The position numbers and the translations under genes are program-made. A DNA stretch of 64,000 bases. Source: Eurosta solidaginis (lineage: Eukaryota > Arthropoda > Insecta > Diptera > Tephritidae). The stretch lies in assembly GCF_040869045.1 (NCBI RefSeq), contig NC_090319.1, positions 345,320,302-345,384,301 of the forward strand, read 5' to 3'. The notes below the pieces were generated by a model, which did no database searches, was not told the origin of the DNA, and saw nothing but the letters and a program-made list of their open reading frames with translations. Of this stretch, positions 11,990 through 23,932 are shown piece by piece (position 1 is the stretch's first letter; every line of letters begins with the position of its first letter).

Positions 11990-12600
11990 TCCCTAACGTT
12001 TGAAGGTGTTTCTCTGGTGTAGCTCGGCAGCATAGCGCGATAAAAACATCAGTTAGAAAGTCTTCGGAACTACACCTAGAGCTTCTAGGAAAGTGACGTC
12101 GACGACGTACATATGAGTTAGAAGTCGCAGTCCTATAGCTTCTGTGCTGGCATATGGTGTGAGGGTCAGGAGGCGTGGTAGCGACTGGTGATTGGGATTG
12201 CTACTGTTCGGGAATTGTAGCTCGAAAAAACTGGATGCGCTCTGTGCCACGAGGGTCATGAGTATTAATAGACCATTAATAGCAACCGTAAGTCGCCTTT
12301 GTGCGTGACCGGCAAGGAGCCACAAATGATTTAAAGAAATTGTGTTCGCCACGATTATTAGGAGTTAACCCCAGGTGAAACTACGCTTTGCACGAGATAT
12401 ACAGACAAAAGTGTGACAATTTTTTGTGTCTCTATTTCTTTTCAGCAGACGTAGCAGTACCTTCCAAAGACCGGGGTTAGGTTCAAAGCCTCCCTGGAGT
12501 AAGTGAACGAGGGACAATCCCTCCGCAAAGAGCTACTCCTGAAAATTATTGAACGAACTGGGGGTTTTTGGGGCAAAAATCCCGGATCTTTCCGAAATGG
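11990..12600 (-). mobile_element. Decayed 5' part of the 2A-type LINE
   Basis: The + strand text shares blocks with the 5' half of the LINE at 42888-47424: TCTAGGAAAGTG, TTCTGTGCTGGCA, CAAGGAGCCACAAA.GATTTA, GACCGGGGT. It is heavily mutated and has no open frame. It lies inside the hAT-like element 10373-12788. Confidence 0.55.
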
Positions 12601-12974
12601 CCGAAACGTTAATTTCCTTAAATACATAAAAATAAAACCTTTCCTAAGTATTTTTTTCTAAATAGAAAAATTAAGCATTTTAAAGTAAGAACACCGGCGT
12701 ACTCCGGCGCGCCGCCCGCGCCACCGCCGCCGGTTTATAATAGAGCCTACGCCGCCGCCGCCGATAAAGTGATCGGCGTAAACCCCTAGTGTGAGGTTAT
12801 AAGGGGTATAAGGGGATATCCAACTTACCAATTAAAGCCTTAAATCCGCCCATATGAGCTCCCCGCAAACATGATAAGGGAAGGAGATCAAGATCAAGAT
12901 GTAAATAAAGATACAAATCAAAATGAAGATTAAAGTCTCAGAAACGAAAAATCTAAGTTAATGAGGATTACACA

Positions 12975-13690
12975 TGGAGTGCCAGTGTGGCATCCTATCA
13001 CCACTTCTCTTCAATTTCTACATATCCAAACTCATTTCTCAACCGGGAAGTCACCATAGTTTCATATGTTGACGATTGTACAAAAAATGGGCCTGAGCTC
13101 ATCTAATGAGCTACGCTCACTTGTCTCCACTTTCTTCACCTCGAGAGACTTGGCACTGTCACCGACTATAAAAAAATAAACGTAAGGCGCGATAACCTCG
13201 GAAGAGACCTTAGGCCGAGCTTCTCTTCTAATTTTCGTCGTGCTCCTTTTAATTTTTCCTAAAAATTGGCTGGACGGGACCTACTTATTTTATGCCGACT
13301 CCGAACGGCATCTGCAAGGCGGATGAGTTTTCACTGAGAGCTTTTCATGGCAGAAATACGCTCGGAGTGCTTGCCAAACACTGCCGAGGGGCGACCCCGC
13401 TTAAAAAAAAATTCTTGTAATTGTAAAACATTGTTTCTAAAATTTTGATGTTGCTTTTCCCGGGGCGTGAACCCAGGATCTTCGGTGTTGTAGGCGGAGC
13501 ACGCTACCATCACACCACGGCGGCCGGCGACTATATCTATGGCTATAATGTTCACGACTGGACTACGCAATGGCATTGTGGCATCTATATTGATATGACA
13601 TCAACTACGTATTCGACAGTTGTTTCACCCTAAAGTTCTAACTGTATCGTTCGATTGTAACATCTGCCTTAACACACTTGCTACCGCAAT
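12975..13690 (+). mobile_element. LINE reverse transcriptase fragment split by a SINE
   Basis: Left of the SINE, PITTSLQFLHIQ..., then a degenerate catalytic box and TSRDLALSPT. Right of it, STVVSPKVLTVSFD. Both correspond to the palm/thumb region of the LINE at 42888-47424 (ASRNLALSPT, TVLHPKILGVTFD). The SINE insertion (13171-13527) separates the two halves. Stops and frameshifts make it dead. Confidence 0.65.
13171..13527 (-). mobile_element. tRNA-derived SINE with 8-bp target duplication
   Basis: A full-length copy in reverse orientation: the 3' end at 13171, the tRNA-like head (B box, A box) at the high end near 13450-13527. Flanked by CGACTATA at 13163-13170 and 13528-13535. Inserted in a LINE fragment. 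Confidence 0.9.
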
Positions 13691-13699
13691 TGGCCTAAG

Positions 13700-15662
13700 C
13701 ACAGTGTCGCTTTGTTCTGAAATATTGTCATCTTCCCACCAGATCCTTGCAGCGGGACTGCGCCACATTCCCCTGCTTCGGGAAGGTATTGAACCCAATC
13801 CGGGTACAAGACCTAATCTCGGTATAGAGAAATGGTTTTGCCCGCACGGGATGTTCTTGGGTAGATCCCAACATTCGTCGGCTCCGTCACTTTTACAAAT
13901 CTTTTTTGGCACCATCCTGTTCACGCCCAAGGGCGTCCCGTTTCCTGCTAAGCAAGCCTCAACAAGAACCCGCTGCTGCTCGCGCCTCACTACGCCACCA
14001 GCTCACACTGCCGCTCCAACCCACAACTACAATCTCCGTGGCATGGTAAGTAGCAATGCCGAGCCCCAGCCCCTGCTCCCGTCTTCTCCTCCCCCTTTAC
14101 TTGCACACGAGTAGGTCAGGGAAACAGACTCTCACCATGTGCACCGTCTGCCAGTACAGAATATATATGCTTGGACGGTGCCACTTTCCTAGATGTTCTG
14201 GTCTCAGCGACAGCAACCCCCCGACGGATTTCATTGCGCCATGCTGCCAGGCCGCACACCCAACTGCAACGGGTTCTCCTAGTGTACGACCTAGCTTTCC
14301 TCAACCAAGGCGCGTTCACCCGTCTCTTACCCCCAGAGTGATGATGTCTTCTGCACTTCACAATACTGCAGTTAAACTGCAATGCGTTAACTGGGAAGAT
14401 CACGGATAGTCGAATTTATGAAGTGGCATTACTATGATCCAACAGCCTAAGCTTACGGCAAGTTCTACTTTTCAGACCTGGAGTCGCATTTATCACCCAC
14501 CACTCAGTGCGACATAATATATGTGATCCCGACATCGTCCTCAGGGACAGTGCCGTGCAAAGTCAAGGCATATCTGCCCGCTCAGGCGATGCAACTTTAG
14601 AAACTATAAACATTTACATCCCTCCTGTCACCTGCTGCTACAGTGGAGACAGCCCGAATATTAGCGCACTACTCACTGGCAAAAATCGTATTATTCTAGG
14701 CAATTTCAATGCCCACCACGATCTGTGGAATTCTGATCGACGACGTCCTGCACGACAAGCGGATAAGCGGTGACACCCCCACACGTATAGCAGGAAACTC
14801 TCATAGTTCGCCGGACATCTCCTTCGTAAGCGCAAGATTTGTTAACTGGGTAAACTGGCAGCCGATGTTAACATTGTAATCCGACCACCTACCCATAAAA
14901 AAGAAAAGTGGGAAGAATATAAAATATATACAATCACTTTGCTGTCCTCCCAATCCCCGACTGATGTTCGTGAAGCGGAGCGTGCTTTCCGCAAGGTCAT
15001 TGAATCCGCGTCGGCTCGTTTTATTCGCGGTGGAAGAATACCGGAAATTCGGCCATACTTCCAGCTCAGGCCGCAACCTTTGCGAGAGAGCGTGACCTTA
15101 TGCGATATAAACCAACGCATCAATTAGCTTGTGGGCATACAGAAGCGGCCGAAATGGGAGAAACATTTTGGCCATCCACGCTACCGACTATCTTACGGCG
15201 AAAAAACCGGGTGTGGCGTTCGATGAATATTTACATTTGGCGAGCGTGCATCCGCAATTGTACCTAAAATCCAGAGCTGTAACGAAATCCTCAAATCTCT
15301 TGTCGGCAGCCTTTAGGGTAAAGGTAAAGAAACGCTCTTTACCACTTACAAAGCAATTTCCCGGCCGCCTGCAAGCTACACGTCCCTAATATGGTCGCCG
15401 AGCCTAAGGAAGAAACTACAGGCCTGTGAAAACACCGCTCTCAGAACTGCTACGGCAGAGCACGGTTTACACATTAAGGCGAGAGTACTCCCCATAAGGG
15501 AGAGAAATGAAATGCTGAACACACAGTTTCTGCTGAATACCCAGAAACTTGGGCATCCTAACAGACATCTGATTAAGGGGCCCCGACTCCCAGGGGCTTG
15601 AGAAGTAATCTCCGCAAGCATTATTAGAAAATACGGCACCGGAGAACTCAGCCGTATGTAGA
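13700..15662 (+). mobile_element. Decayed copy of the 2A-type LINE
   Basis: The + strand follows the LINE at 42888-47424 from its N-terminus to its thumb region. It has LLREGIEPNPGT (the 2A-like site, with the final Pro changed to Thr), remnants of the zinc fingers, the endonuclease stretch IINIYIPPV-like and LGNFNAHHDLW, then reverse transcriptase and thumb pieces (RERNEMLNTQFLLNTQK-like). Many frameshifts and deletions occur, including loss of most of the palm. The 3' tail is absent. Confidence 0.8.
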
Positions 15663-15880
15663 AAAAAGCATGCGCATAGCAATGGGACGCCTTGCCGCTT
15701 TCGTTGTCTTGATGCGGCAAAGCGTGAATCCGGGCAATATGTATATAATTGAGCCGTTTAATCCGAAGGAAGAAGTTCGCGCCAGCAAACTTATCGCCAC
15801 AGTTAGCGGTGCTACTGCCGAAATGTACCGGGTCAATGCCGAACATCGATTGTACTACCCACAAACTTCGGGTAGTGTAT
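15663..15880. other. Unidentified sequence left of the Gypsy element
   Basis: About 220 bp between the LINE remnant and the LTR element. It contains open stretches on both strands but nothing recognised. It ends in GTAT, the left half of the Gypsy target duplication. Confidence 0.3.
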
Positions 15881-16332
15881 TGTAATGAATTTTGGGAAAT
15901 TCCGCTTATTTGCAACCTTCTGCTAACGTTCGAATCACTAAACTGTTGAATAAATAACTCCAAACTGATTAATTCTTACTCAACTTTAACTCCTTTTATA
16001 CTCTGTGATGTCTCGTTCGCATACTTCTAGGCGTTTCTATTTCTAGAATTTACTCCACGTTTACCAGCTATAAATTTCTCAGCTATAACTACAGATGCAC
16101 GATTATTATAGCTTCTCGCATAGCCATATGCGCGTGTATATGTGAGTGATACTTCCACAGATGATTGCCTACTTTTGGGAGTATCTCAGATATATGCATG
16201 TGCGTTCCTCTCCGCTGCTTGTATGGTCATATGTATAGACATAATGATTGATTGGTTGATGGGCATACAAGTCACTGCTTAGTATTGGCTTAGAGATCAT
16301 AGTATCCCTTAGTGTTGTTAATATTCGTCACA
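15881..16332 (-). repeat. 3' LTR of the Gypsy element
   Basis: On the minus strand it begins TGTGACGAATATT and ends ATTCATTACA. The purine-rich CTTAGGTGGAGGGCAG just inside (16333 upward) is the polypurine tract. It is shorter than the other LTR by about 75 bp, missing the CAAAATGGTCT block. Confidence 0.85.
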
Positions 16333-16343
16333 CTGCCCTCCAC

Positions 16344-18900
16344 CTAAGTCTGATTGTCCCGATCAGACAAATCTTTCGATCTAAACGCTGCCAGCCTTTC
16401 CAAATGAACCACTTTCATTTTGGTTCGTGATTTGCCAATGGTTTGTATGCGGTAAACTACATCATTGATCCGTTTTACAACTTTGTATGGGCCTTCCCAG
16501 TTACACTGCAATTTCGGGGACAAACCTTTTTTCCGTTGTGGGTTGTATAACAGCACCAAATCTCCTTCCTAAAAACCTTCCGAATTAATTGCTTTATCGT
16601 ATCTAGCTTTCATCTTGGCACTCATAATCTTTGCTCGTTGCGTTACAAGATCGTGTATCTCTTTCAGCTCTTCTTCCAAGACACCAGTGGATTTCTTGAC
16701 ATTTCTCTCCGCATCGGCATCTATCCCAAACTTCAAATCAGCTGCCAGTCGAAGGTCATTGCCAAAAATCACCTTTGCGGGAGTTTGGCCCTTTGTCTCA
16801 TGCACTGCCGATCGGTAAGCCATCAAGAATAATGATATGTGTGTATTCCACTCCTTATGGTACTTGTCTACTACTTTCCTTAAATGCTCCTCCAAGGTTC
16901 TATTGATACATTCCACCATACCATCGGACTGAGGATGCAATGCAGCTGTCCGTGTTTTTCGAATGCCCAATGATTTACACATTTCCTGGAACACAGCTGA
17001 TTCGAAATTCCTGCCTTGGTCAGAATGTAACTCTATTGGTACATCATACCTTGCAACCCAATTGTTTATAAACACTTCTGCTACTGTTTCCGCTTCTTGA
17101 TTTGGGATTGGGTATACCTCTGTCCATTTACATCTCCTCTCTATTTGGTCTTTCGTTTCGTTCGAGCCCTTGCATAACATGTGACAGATCAGTATCTTCT
17201 AGCTGACACTTCCTTAGTTGTCATTGATCCGTACACGTTATAGTCATTAGCCGGGCATCTATAATGTCTTCTTTAGTTTCGCCCTTTGAACAGTGCTGGC
17301 ATTCTAAACTACATGGTCTTCGTGACATTGCATCAGCATTTCCATGGGTAATAGATTTTCGATGCTCAATGGAAAAGTCATAGCTTTGTAGTCGCTCGAT
17401 CCACCGTGCCAATTGTCCTTCCGGATTACGGAACTGCAGAAGCCATTTCAACGCTGCGTGATCTGTCCTGACGCGGAATCGCTGGCCGTAGAGGTATTTG
17501 TGAAAATGTTTAATGCACTCTACCAATGCCAACAGCTCTCTGCGTGTAACGCAATAGTTCCTCTCTGGTTTTCCAATCGAATGGCTGTAATATGCAACTA
17601 CCTTCTCCTATCCATCGTCCAGTTGTGATAAAACGCCTCCTATAGCATATCCACTCGCATCTGTATCTAGAATAAATGTTGCTCCTGGAAGCGGATATGC
17701 CAACATTGGGGCAGTGCACAAACGCTCCTTCAATGTTTGGAAAGCCATTTCTTGCTCCTTCTTCCATTCAAAAGCTTTATTTTTTCTTGTAGGCTCATGG
17801 AGGCTATGGGCTACGCTGGAAAAGTTTGGTACAAATCGGCGGTAATATGTGCACAGCCCAAGGAAACTTCTTAATTCATGCAAGTTATGTGGTCTTGGCC
17901 AATCCTTCACTGCATCTATCTTTTCATTCGCTGTACAGATGCCTTCTGTCGTTACCTTGTGACCCAAATAATTTACTTCCTTTTTAAAAAGCGATCACTT
18001 TTTGGGACTTAGTTTCAGACCAGCGCCAGCTATTCTCTGGAAAACTTCCTCCAAGTTCTTGTGACCCAAATAATTTACTTCCTTTTTAAAAAGCGATCAC
18101 TTTTTGGGACTTAGTTTCAGACCAGCGCCAGCTATTCTCTGGAAAACTTCCTCCAAGTTCTTAAGATGTTCATCAAAGTTCTTGCCCGGTACGATGATGT
18201 CGTCCAGGTACACCAAGCATATTTTCCAATGTAGTCCTTTCAGTACCTGGTCCATGAGTCTATCAAAAGTAGCTGGTGCATTACAAAGTTCAAAATGCAT
18301 CACTGTAAATTGCCAAAGACCATCACCGACACTGAAGGCTGTTTTCTCTTTATCTTCCTCCTTCACCTCAACTTGTCAGTAGCCGCTTTCCAGTGTGGAA
18401 AACCATTTCGTACAAGATAGCGAGTCCAGAGTATCGTCAATTCTTGGCAATGGGTAGCTATCCTTTTTCGTGACATCGTTCAACTTGCGGTAGTCCACCT
18501 CATTTTCCCATCCTTCTTCTTCACATGTACCACCGGTGAGCTCCATGGACTAGCTGACAGTTCGATGACGCCGCTGTCGCTCATTTCTTATACGATTTGA
18601 CTCACAACTTCCCGCTTCGCCAGTGGAACACTACGAGGAGCTTGCCGTATCGGTCTCGCGTCTCCAGTGTCAATTTGATATTTCACAACATTGGTGCGGC
18701 CTGGTTTGGAACCATCCTAGTCATATATGTTTGCGTACTTTAGGAGCAGTTGCTTTGCCTTACTCTGATAATCTTGATCTAGCCCCTCCGTCCATGCCGT
18801 GATGTCATTTGAAATATCAGTGTTGCTAGTTGAAACGTGTTCCTGGAGCTGTTCACAGTTAATAACTACTTCAGCCTCTTGGCATCTTCCCAAATATAGC
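16344..18900 (-). pseudogene. Gypsy pol remnant (reverse transcriptase, RNase H, integrase)
   Basis: Pieces in order on the minus strand: reverse transcriptase start (about 18600-18380, ELSASPWSSPVV), YLDDI palm (18366-18097), connection and RNase H (17967-17221), integrase core (17180-16569, with HSDQG and VECINRTLEEHL), and a C-terminal chromatin-type tail (16559-16344, NPQRKKGLSPKL, WEGPYKV). The frame changes between almost every piece. A 102-104 bp tandem duplication (17957-18163) repeats the LKLSPKK region. The integrase HHCC finger is gone. Confidence 0.85.
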
Positions 18901-19120
18901 TCCTTTAGTCAGTTTGAGTGGTGACTTGAACTCATTGAGTACTCTTACCGGAATACGTCCATCTTGTTTTGTCATAGCCAGGGTTTTTCTTACAAGTACA
19001 TTCGGTGTTGGTGTGTTTGCTGCATTGAGAACCCACAATTTGTTTGTCCCACAATCTCCATCAACCTTTGCCCAGATGACTGCTTCTGATTTTGCTGGTA
19101 TTTGCTGACTTTCTTATGTT

Positions 19121-20787
19121 CTATGGCATCGTCTTGCTTTGCATGTCGATCTTGATGCCTTGGTCGATTAAGAAGTCCACTCCAATTATGATTTCATCAA
19201 CAATCTCTGCCACTATAAAATTGTGTAGCACCATGACGTTCGCAATTGCTACTTCACATGTTATTTCTCCAATTAACTGAGTGTCCTCTCCCGTGGTTGT
19301 ACGTAATCTTGCTCCAAGCAATGGTCTTATCTTCTTGTTTATAGATGGAATGAGATGCACCCGTATCTAGTCAGTAAACGTTCCTTTCCATCCACATGTC
19401 CTCCGACAGTAAGATTGTTTGACCATCTTCCAATTTGCGAGATAGAGATTATGGGGCATTCAATTGAGGGAGCCAGCTGTCGCCCCTTGCGGCTGACTCG
19501 CTTTAGTTTAACGATTGAGTGGACTTGGAGATTTGGTCATCTCCCTCAGCTCTGCGTTTACGGCCACCGACATTGTTGTAACTGGTAGGGTTGGTACTGC
19601 AATAACGTGCAATATGCCCTGGCTTTCCACGCTTAAAGCATTTGACGGCACCATCGTTTTTCTGCTGCGTTCCTTTTAATGCTTCTGAGTCAGTGCATAG
19701 GATACCGTTTCAGCAAATGCTGGCTTTGGGTTTGCGTATGTAGCTCGCTTCGTTTCCACGTCCCGTATGCCATTTATAAAACTCTCGATTTTTACCCTAT
19801 CGGATCGGTGTATTCCACGGGTGCGTCGGCATTTGCTAGATGGGGCAGCCTTTCGACATCCGATGCGAACTCCTGCAAAGTCTCATTCGTTTTTTGGTAA
19901 CGATTTTACAACTCAATTTGGTATACCTGTTTCCTGTGTTTGCTTCCGTATCGCCTCTCTAGAGCGCTCATCAATGTTTCATAATTGTTCCGTTCGTACT
20001 CTGGAATCGTCTGCAAGATTTCAGCTGCAGGCCGTTTCAATGCGACGAACAGTGCAGCAACTTTATCTTCAGAATTCCAGTTGTTCACTGTTGCAGTCTT
20101 CTCAAACTGAAGCTTAAATACCTGGAAAGGAACAGAACCGTCAAAGGAAGGTGTTTTTACCTTTGGATTACTCGCTGAAACTGCTGGGCGAATTAGTTGC
20201 AACTCCTGTGTACGACCTCTCAATATTTCAATCTCGGCATCGATTTCGTCCTCGAGTTGTAAAACCTTTGTATCCTGCGCCTCCAACTTCAAGGAATTCC
20301 TTCTTGCTCTTCCAGTTGCGCAGAGATCTGCGATGATATCTGTGCGGAAATTTGCGTCGACATTTCGTATATTCGTGCCTCTTGTGCTTCAATCTTTGAT
20401 GTTATGTGTGTCTCCTGCGATTCCAGTTGGGATGTCATATATGTATTCTGTTCGGCCAGTTGAGATGACATACATATATGTCTTCTGGGATGCCAGTTGA
20501 GATGACATTTCGGTTGATATTTGTGACGACATTTGCTTCAACACTGCTAGTATCGCGTTAGTGTCAACACTTGCCAATGGATTCGGAGTCTCCATCTTTT
20601 CCTCCATTTTAGTCGCTGGCTCTTCCACATCAGGATAAAAGACATACTCCTCCACATTAATTCCTTCCAACTCCAATACCTCTCGTAATCGTGCTTGAAG
20701 TTCGATCTTATTGCCGGTTGTATTCAATCCACGGTTCTCCAACTCCTTTTTCAGTTGCTGGATCCTCAATTCACACAACTTTGCCAT
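19121..20787 (-). pseudogene. Gypsy gag-protease remnant
   Basis: 20787-20389 encodes a SAP-like helix pair (LRIQQLKKELENRGLNTTG) and repeated MSSQ/QISAQ coiled segments. 20292-19906 is the gag core (TPSFDGSVPFQVFKLQF, ALERRYGSKH). Near 19600-19680 a CCHC knuckle reads CFKRGKPGHIARYC, with Arg in place of the second Cys. 19360-19121 holds the protease end (IIGVDFLI). Stops and frameshifts separate the pieces. Confidence 0.8.
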
Positions 20788-20847
20788 GCCCTTGTTGTAC
20801 TCGAAATCTTCGGAATTTATTCAACAATTCCTCTTCTGACACCAACT

Positions 20848-21373
20848 ATAGCGAATTTTGGGAAATTCCGCTTATTTGCAACCTTCTGCTAACGTTCGAA
20901 TCACTAAACTGTTGAATAAATAACTCCAATATTCAATAATGCAAAATGGTCTTTATTAGACTACTTTCACAATAACACTTCTACTTCTCAACAAATAGCG
21001 TGCTTAAATCAAACTGATTACTGCTTACTCAACTTTAACTCATTTTATACTCTGTGATGTCTCGTTCGCATACTAGGCGTTTCTATTTTTAGAATTTACT
21101 ACTCGTTTACCAGCTATAAATTCCTCAGCTATAACTACAGATTCACGATTATTATAGCTTCTCGCATAGCCATATGCGCGTGTATATGTGAGTAATACTT
21201 CCACAGATGATTGCCTACTTTTGGGAGTATCTCAGATATATGCATGTGTTTGTGCGTTCCTCTCCGCTGCTTGTATGGACATATGTATAGACATAATGAT
21301 TGATTTGTTGATGGGCATACAAGTCACGTCTTAGAGATTATAGTATCGCTTAGTGTTGCTAATATTCGTCACA
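20848..21373 (-). repeat. 5' LTR of the Gypsy element
   Basis: 526 bp, TGTGACGAATATTAGC at its start on the minus strand. The sequence right after it, TGGTGTCAGAAG, sits where a primer-binding site should be. The inner boundary is accurate to a few bases. Confidence 0.8.
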
Positions 21374-21392
21374 GTATTATCGCTAATCAAGC

Positions 21393-21515
21393 AATCTTGT
21401 TCTCGAGATGGTCGGGATAGTACCTTAATGGTGCTTTGTTACCGCAACGTACCGGATCTATATCCGGCAAAGAACCATCATGACCTTTGGGAGTGTCTTT
21501 CTTATTAATAGAATA
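21393..21515 (+). mobile_element. CAA-tailed SINE, 3' fragment
   Basis: Shares CTCGAGATGGTCGGG, CACC/TACCTTAATGGTGCT, CCGGATCTATATCCGGCAAAG.ACCATCA with the 3' half of the complete copy at 33467-33882. Degraded at its end. Confidence 0.7.
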
Positions 21516-22188
21516 ACAACAGCCGCTGGAAAATTCTATTGCAATTTGGTTGCGAAAGCTAAACAACTATCACATCCCACAAAAAGTGTTAAATTATTTG
21601 ATTTATTTTATATTTTTAAAATTTTTTAATTTCAATTTATAGATTTTTACTAAAGCATTGAAAAAAGATTTCGGCGAATAAATTGGTAAATCTTGCGAAA
21701 GCGTATTGGTAAAGATGCAGTGTTGTTTTCTGTTTGACACTACCTTCTATTAAACTGCAATTTGTAATCAACGTCAGTTCCTTGGACTTTCCTTAGAGAA
21801 TTTTCATGATAATTTGTGAATTGTCTTATCTACAGGAAGTCGTCGAAACATTGTTGCAACATGGAGATAAAGTTGAGAATTCATATTAATATTAGAATGA
21901 GGATGCAATAGCGATTAACAAAAAAATTTATATTCCACTTCTGTAATTAGTTCAATGGCTATTCATAAAGAAGTTTGCAATGCCTTATTTTGATGTTTAG
22001 TCAATATCAGTTTTCGCTGGACACCAACTTTCCCATTTTCCAAGTAAGCAATGGCACAAACTATATAAAAGGCATACTTGTTTTTATATTTTAACATTAA
22101 GCCATCATATTATGTATGTAATTGATTTCTATATATCTTAACTTCATTCAAAATTCGTATTTTTTTTTTTTTTTTGCTATGTAGGCAT
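21516..22188. other. AT-rich stretch, nothing recognised
   Basis: No conserved frame or repeat was seen, apart from a poly-T run just left of the hAT element. Confidence 0.4.
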
Positions 22189-23932
22189 TAGAGCTATGAA
22201 CTGCATCCGGATTTTTTAAATATCGGGATAAACCGGATATTCGAATAACCGGATAGCTAAGCAAAACATCCGGTTTTCCGGATATCCGCTTTTCGCATAT
22301 CCGGATACGTAAACGGAAACTCAGGATATCCGTATGTCCGGATACTGGAATATAAAAGTTGAATATCTCCATATCAGAATTGAACGAAGCAAACATCGAA
22401 AAATTATTCACAAAATATGTTTGTAGATTATTAAATTAACGTCAAAAATTAAAAAGCTACAATTTTACAAACAAGTGAAAATAAAACAGTGCCATTTGTT
22501 TATATTGTGAAAAAACGCTACAAAACAAAGGATCGACATCAAGTCTATGGAGCCACTATCAGGTTTTCCATCTTCAACAGAATGGTATGGATGCAAATGC
22601 TGTTCGGGGTTTGAGCCCCGACATAACCAGTCATTCATGCAGTGCACATACAATTCAATTGAGTTTTAATTTAGGAATGAAACAACCGGAATGTTGTGGA
22701 GTCATTGAAAAGGTTTCAAAACTGATGAGTTTCAATCATTCGAGTAAACGTACATATGCTCTCGAGAAACATTTAATATAAACTGAAAAGACAGTTAAAA
22801 AACTAATCCAAAGTTATCCAACTAAATGGAATTCAGTTCTTTTTGTTGGAAAGAGTTAAAGAGTAGAACCTCTATTGTTGCAGTAATTGCTGATCGTTCA
22901 ATTTTCAACAACAAGGCCGCTGGAATTACGCAATTTCGCCCAGTGACTGGGATGCAGTTGATGTTGTAATAGATTTACTCACCCCTTTCGAAATTGCGCC
23001 AAATGTGCTTAGCAGTGACAGCGAGATTACAATTTCTAAAGTGAAACTCATCATTCATAAAATTATTAATAACCATCTGTGATTTAAAAAACACTGATAC
23101 GAGGATGGCAAAAACATTCAAAGAAAAAGTAGCTGCAGACTTGAGAAGACATTGAAGATCCATCTCTGGAAAAAACCAGTGTTGCACATATGGCGAGTTG
23201 TCTTGATCCGAGGTTCAAACAGTTGAAGCACGTTGAAACCGATGCATTGCGTAACAAAATAAAAAATCTTGCGGAAAAAATGTAAATGATATGAATGCCC
23301 AAGAAGAAGATCCGAAAAACAGTGATCTCACGGTCATGGATATACTTCTAAATGATAATGACAGTGACACAGGGGAGGAAGACGAGCTTCAGCTCTACTT
23401 CCTCGAAGAACAAATAAACCACAATATCAGTGCCAGTAATTGGTAAGACCGTGAAAAAATATATCCCAATCTATCGAAAATCGCCAAAAGATAACTTGCG
23501 GTACCTGCCACTTCAACAGCTTCTGAAAGTGTATTTTCAAGTGCTGGAAATGTAGTTCGTCTCACACGAAATTGTTTGAGTCGGGAAATGATATCGGCAC
23601 TTGTTTTCTTACACCAGAACAAGAAGAAAATAATTTAACATTTGTTGCATATTTCTCAATACGAGCGTTTTTTGTATTCACTGTTAATTGATTTAAATGC
23701 CCCACTAATTTATTGTTCTTAATGTTAAATAAACACATATGGTACATCAATTTGTTGCTTTCACTGGATATCCAAAAATACGGTTATTAACCGGATCTTC
23801 ATTAATCCGGATATCCGGATAGTTTCACAAACGAATACTAACCGGATATCAATGCCGTCCGGATTTTATCCGTGTCAAAGGATATCCGTATGGATATCCG
23901 AATATTCGAATATGCGGATAGTTCCAGCCCTA
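22189..23932 (+). mobile_element. hAT DNA transposon with dead transposase gene
   Basis: The left end TAGAGCTATGAACTGCATCCG and the reverse complement of the right end TAGGGCTGGAACTATCCG match as imperfect terminal repeats. Both ends carry clusters of ATCCGGATATCCG-like motifs (22200-22340 and 23765-23925). Between them the + strand keeps hAT transposase pieces: HSCSAHTIQLSFNLG near 22630, SYPTKWNSVLF near 22815, LDPRFKQLKH-like near 23200, and the C-terminal dimerisation region (23455-23630: YPNLSKIAKR, VPATSTASESVFSSAGNV). Several stops and frameshifts show it is inactive. Confidence 0.85.

Larger units (their letters stand above)
10373..12788. mobile_element. hAT-like DNA element with GCC-rich ends, 8-bp target duplication
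   Basis: The left end TAGAGATATACGCCG and the reverse complement of the right end TAGGGGTTTACGCCG form short terminal inverted repeats. They are followed inward by (GCC)n-rich blocks at 10381-10490 and 12690-12775. The element is flanked by an identical 8-bp duplication GTGTGAGG (10365-10372 and 12789-12796), the size made by hAT transposases. No transposase gene is visible. The interior instead holds a nested foldback element (11102-11592) and decayed LINE sequence. It is non-autonomous. Confidence 0.8.
15881..21373 (-). mobile_element. Gypsy-type LTR retrotransposon, coding-dead
   Basis: Two LTRs (15881-16332 and 20848-21373) bound 4.5 kb of internal sequence. GTAT flanks the whole at 15877-15880 and 21374-21377. 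Minus-strand order is gag (a SAP-like start, then FKLQFEKTATVNNW), one CCHC knuckle, protease (IIGVDFLIDQG), reverse transcriptase with YLDDI, RNase H (FRVRTDHAALKWLL, FILDTDASGYAIG) and integrase (HSDQGRNFES). This is gag-pol order of the Ty3/Gypsy group; no envelope gene is seen. The frame is broken many times, the integrase zinc region and first catalytic Asp are deleted, and one knuckle Cys is Arg. It cannot move by itself. Confidence 0.92.

Noticed and set aside
12053..12352. 99-codon minus-strand frame
   Set aside because: It overlaps decayed LINE 5' sequence and is not conserved with the LINE's own frame.
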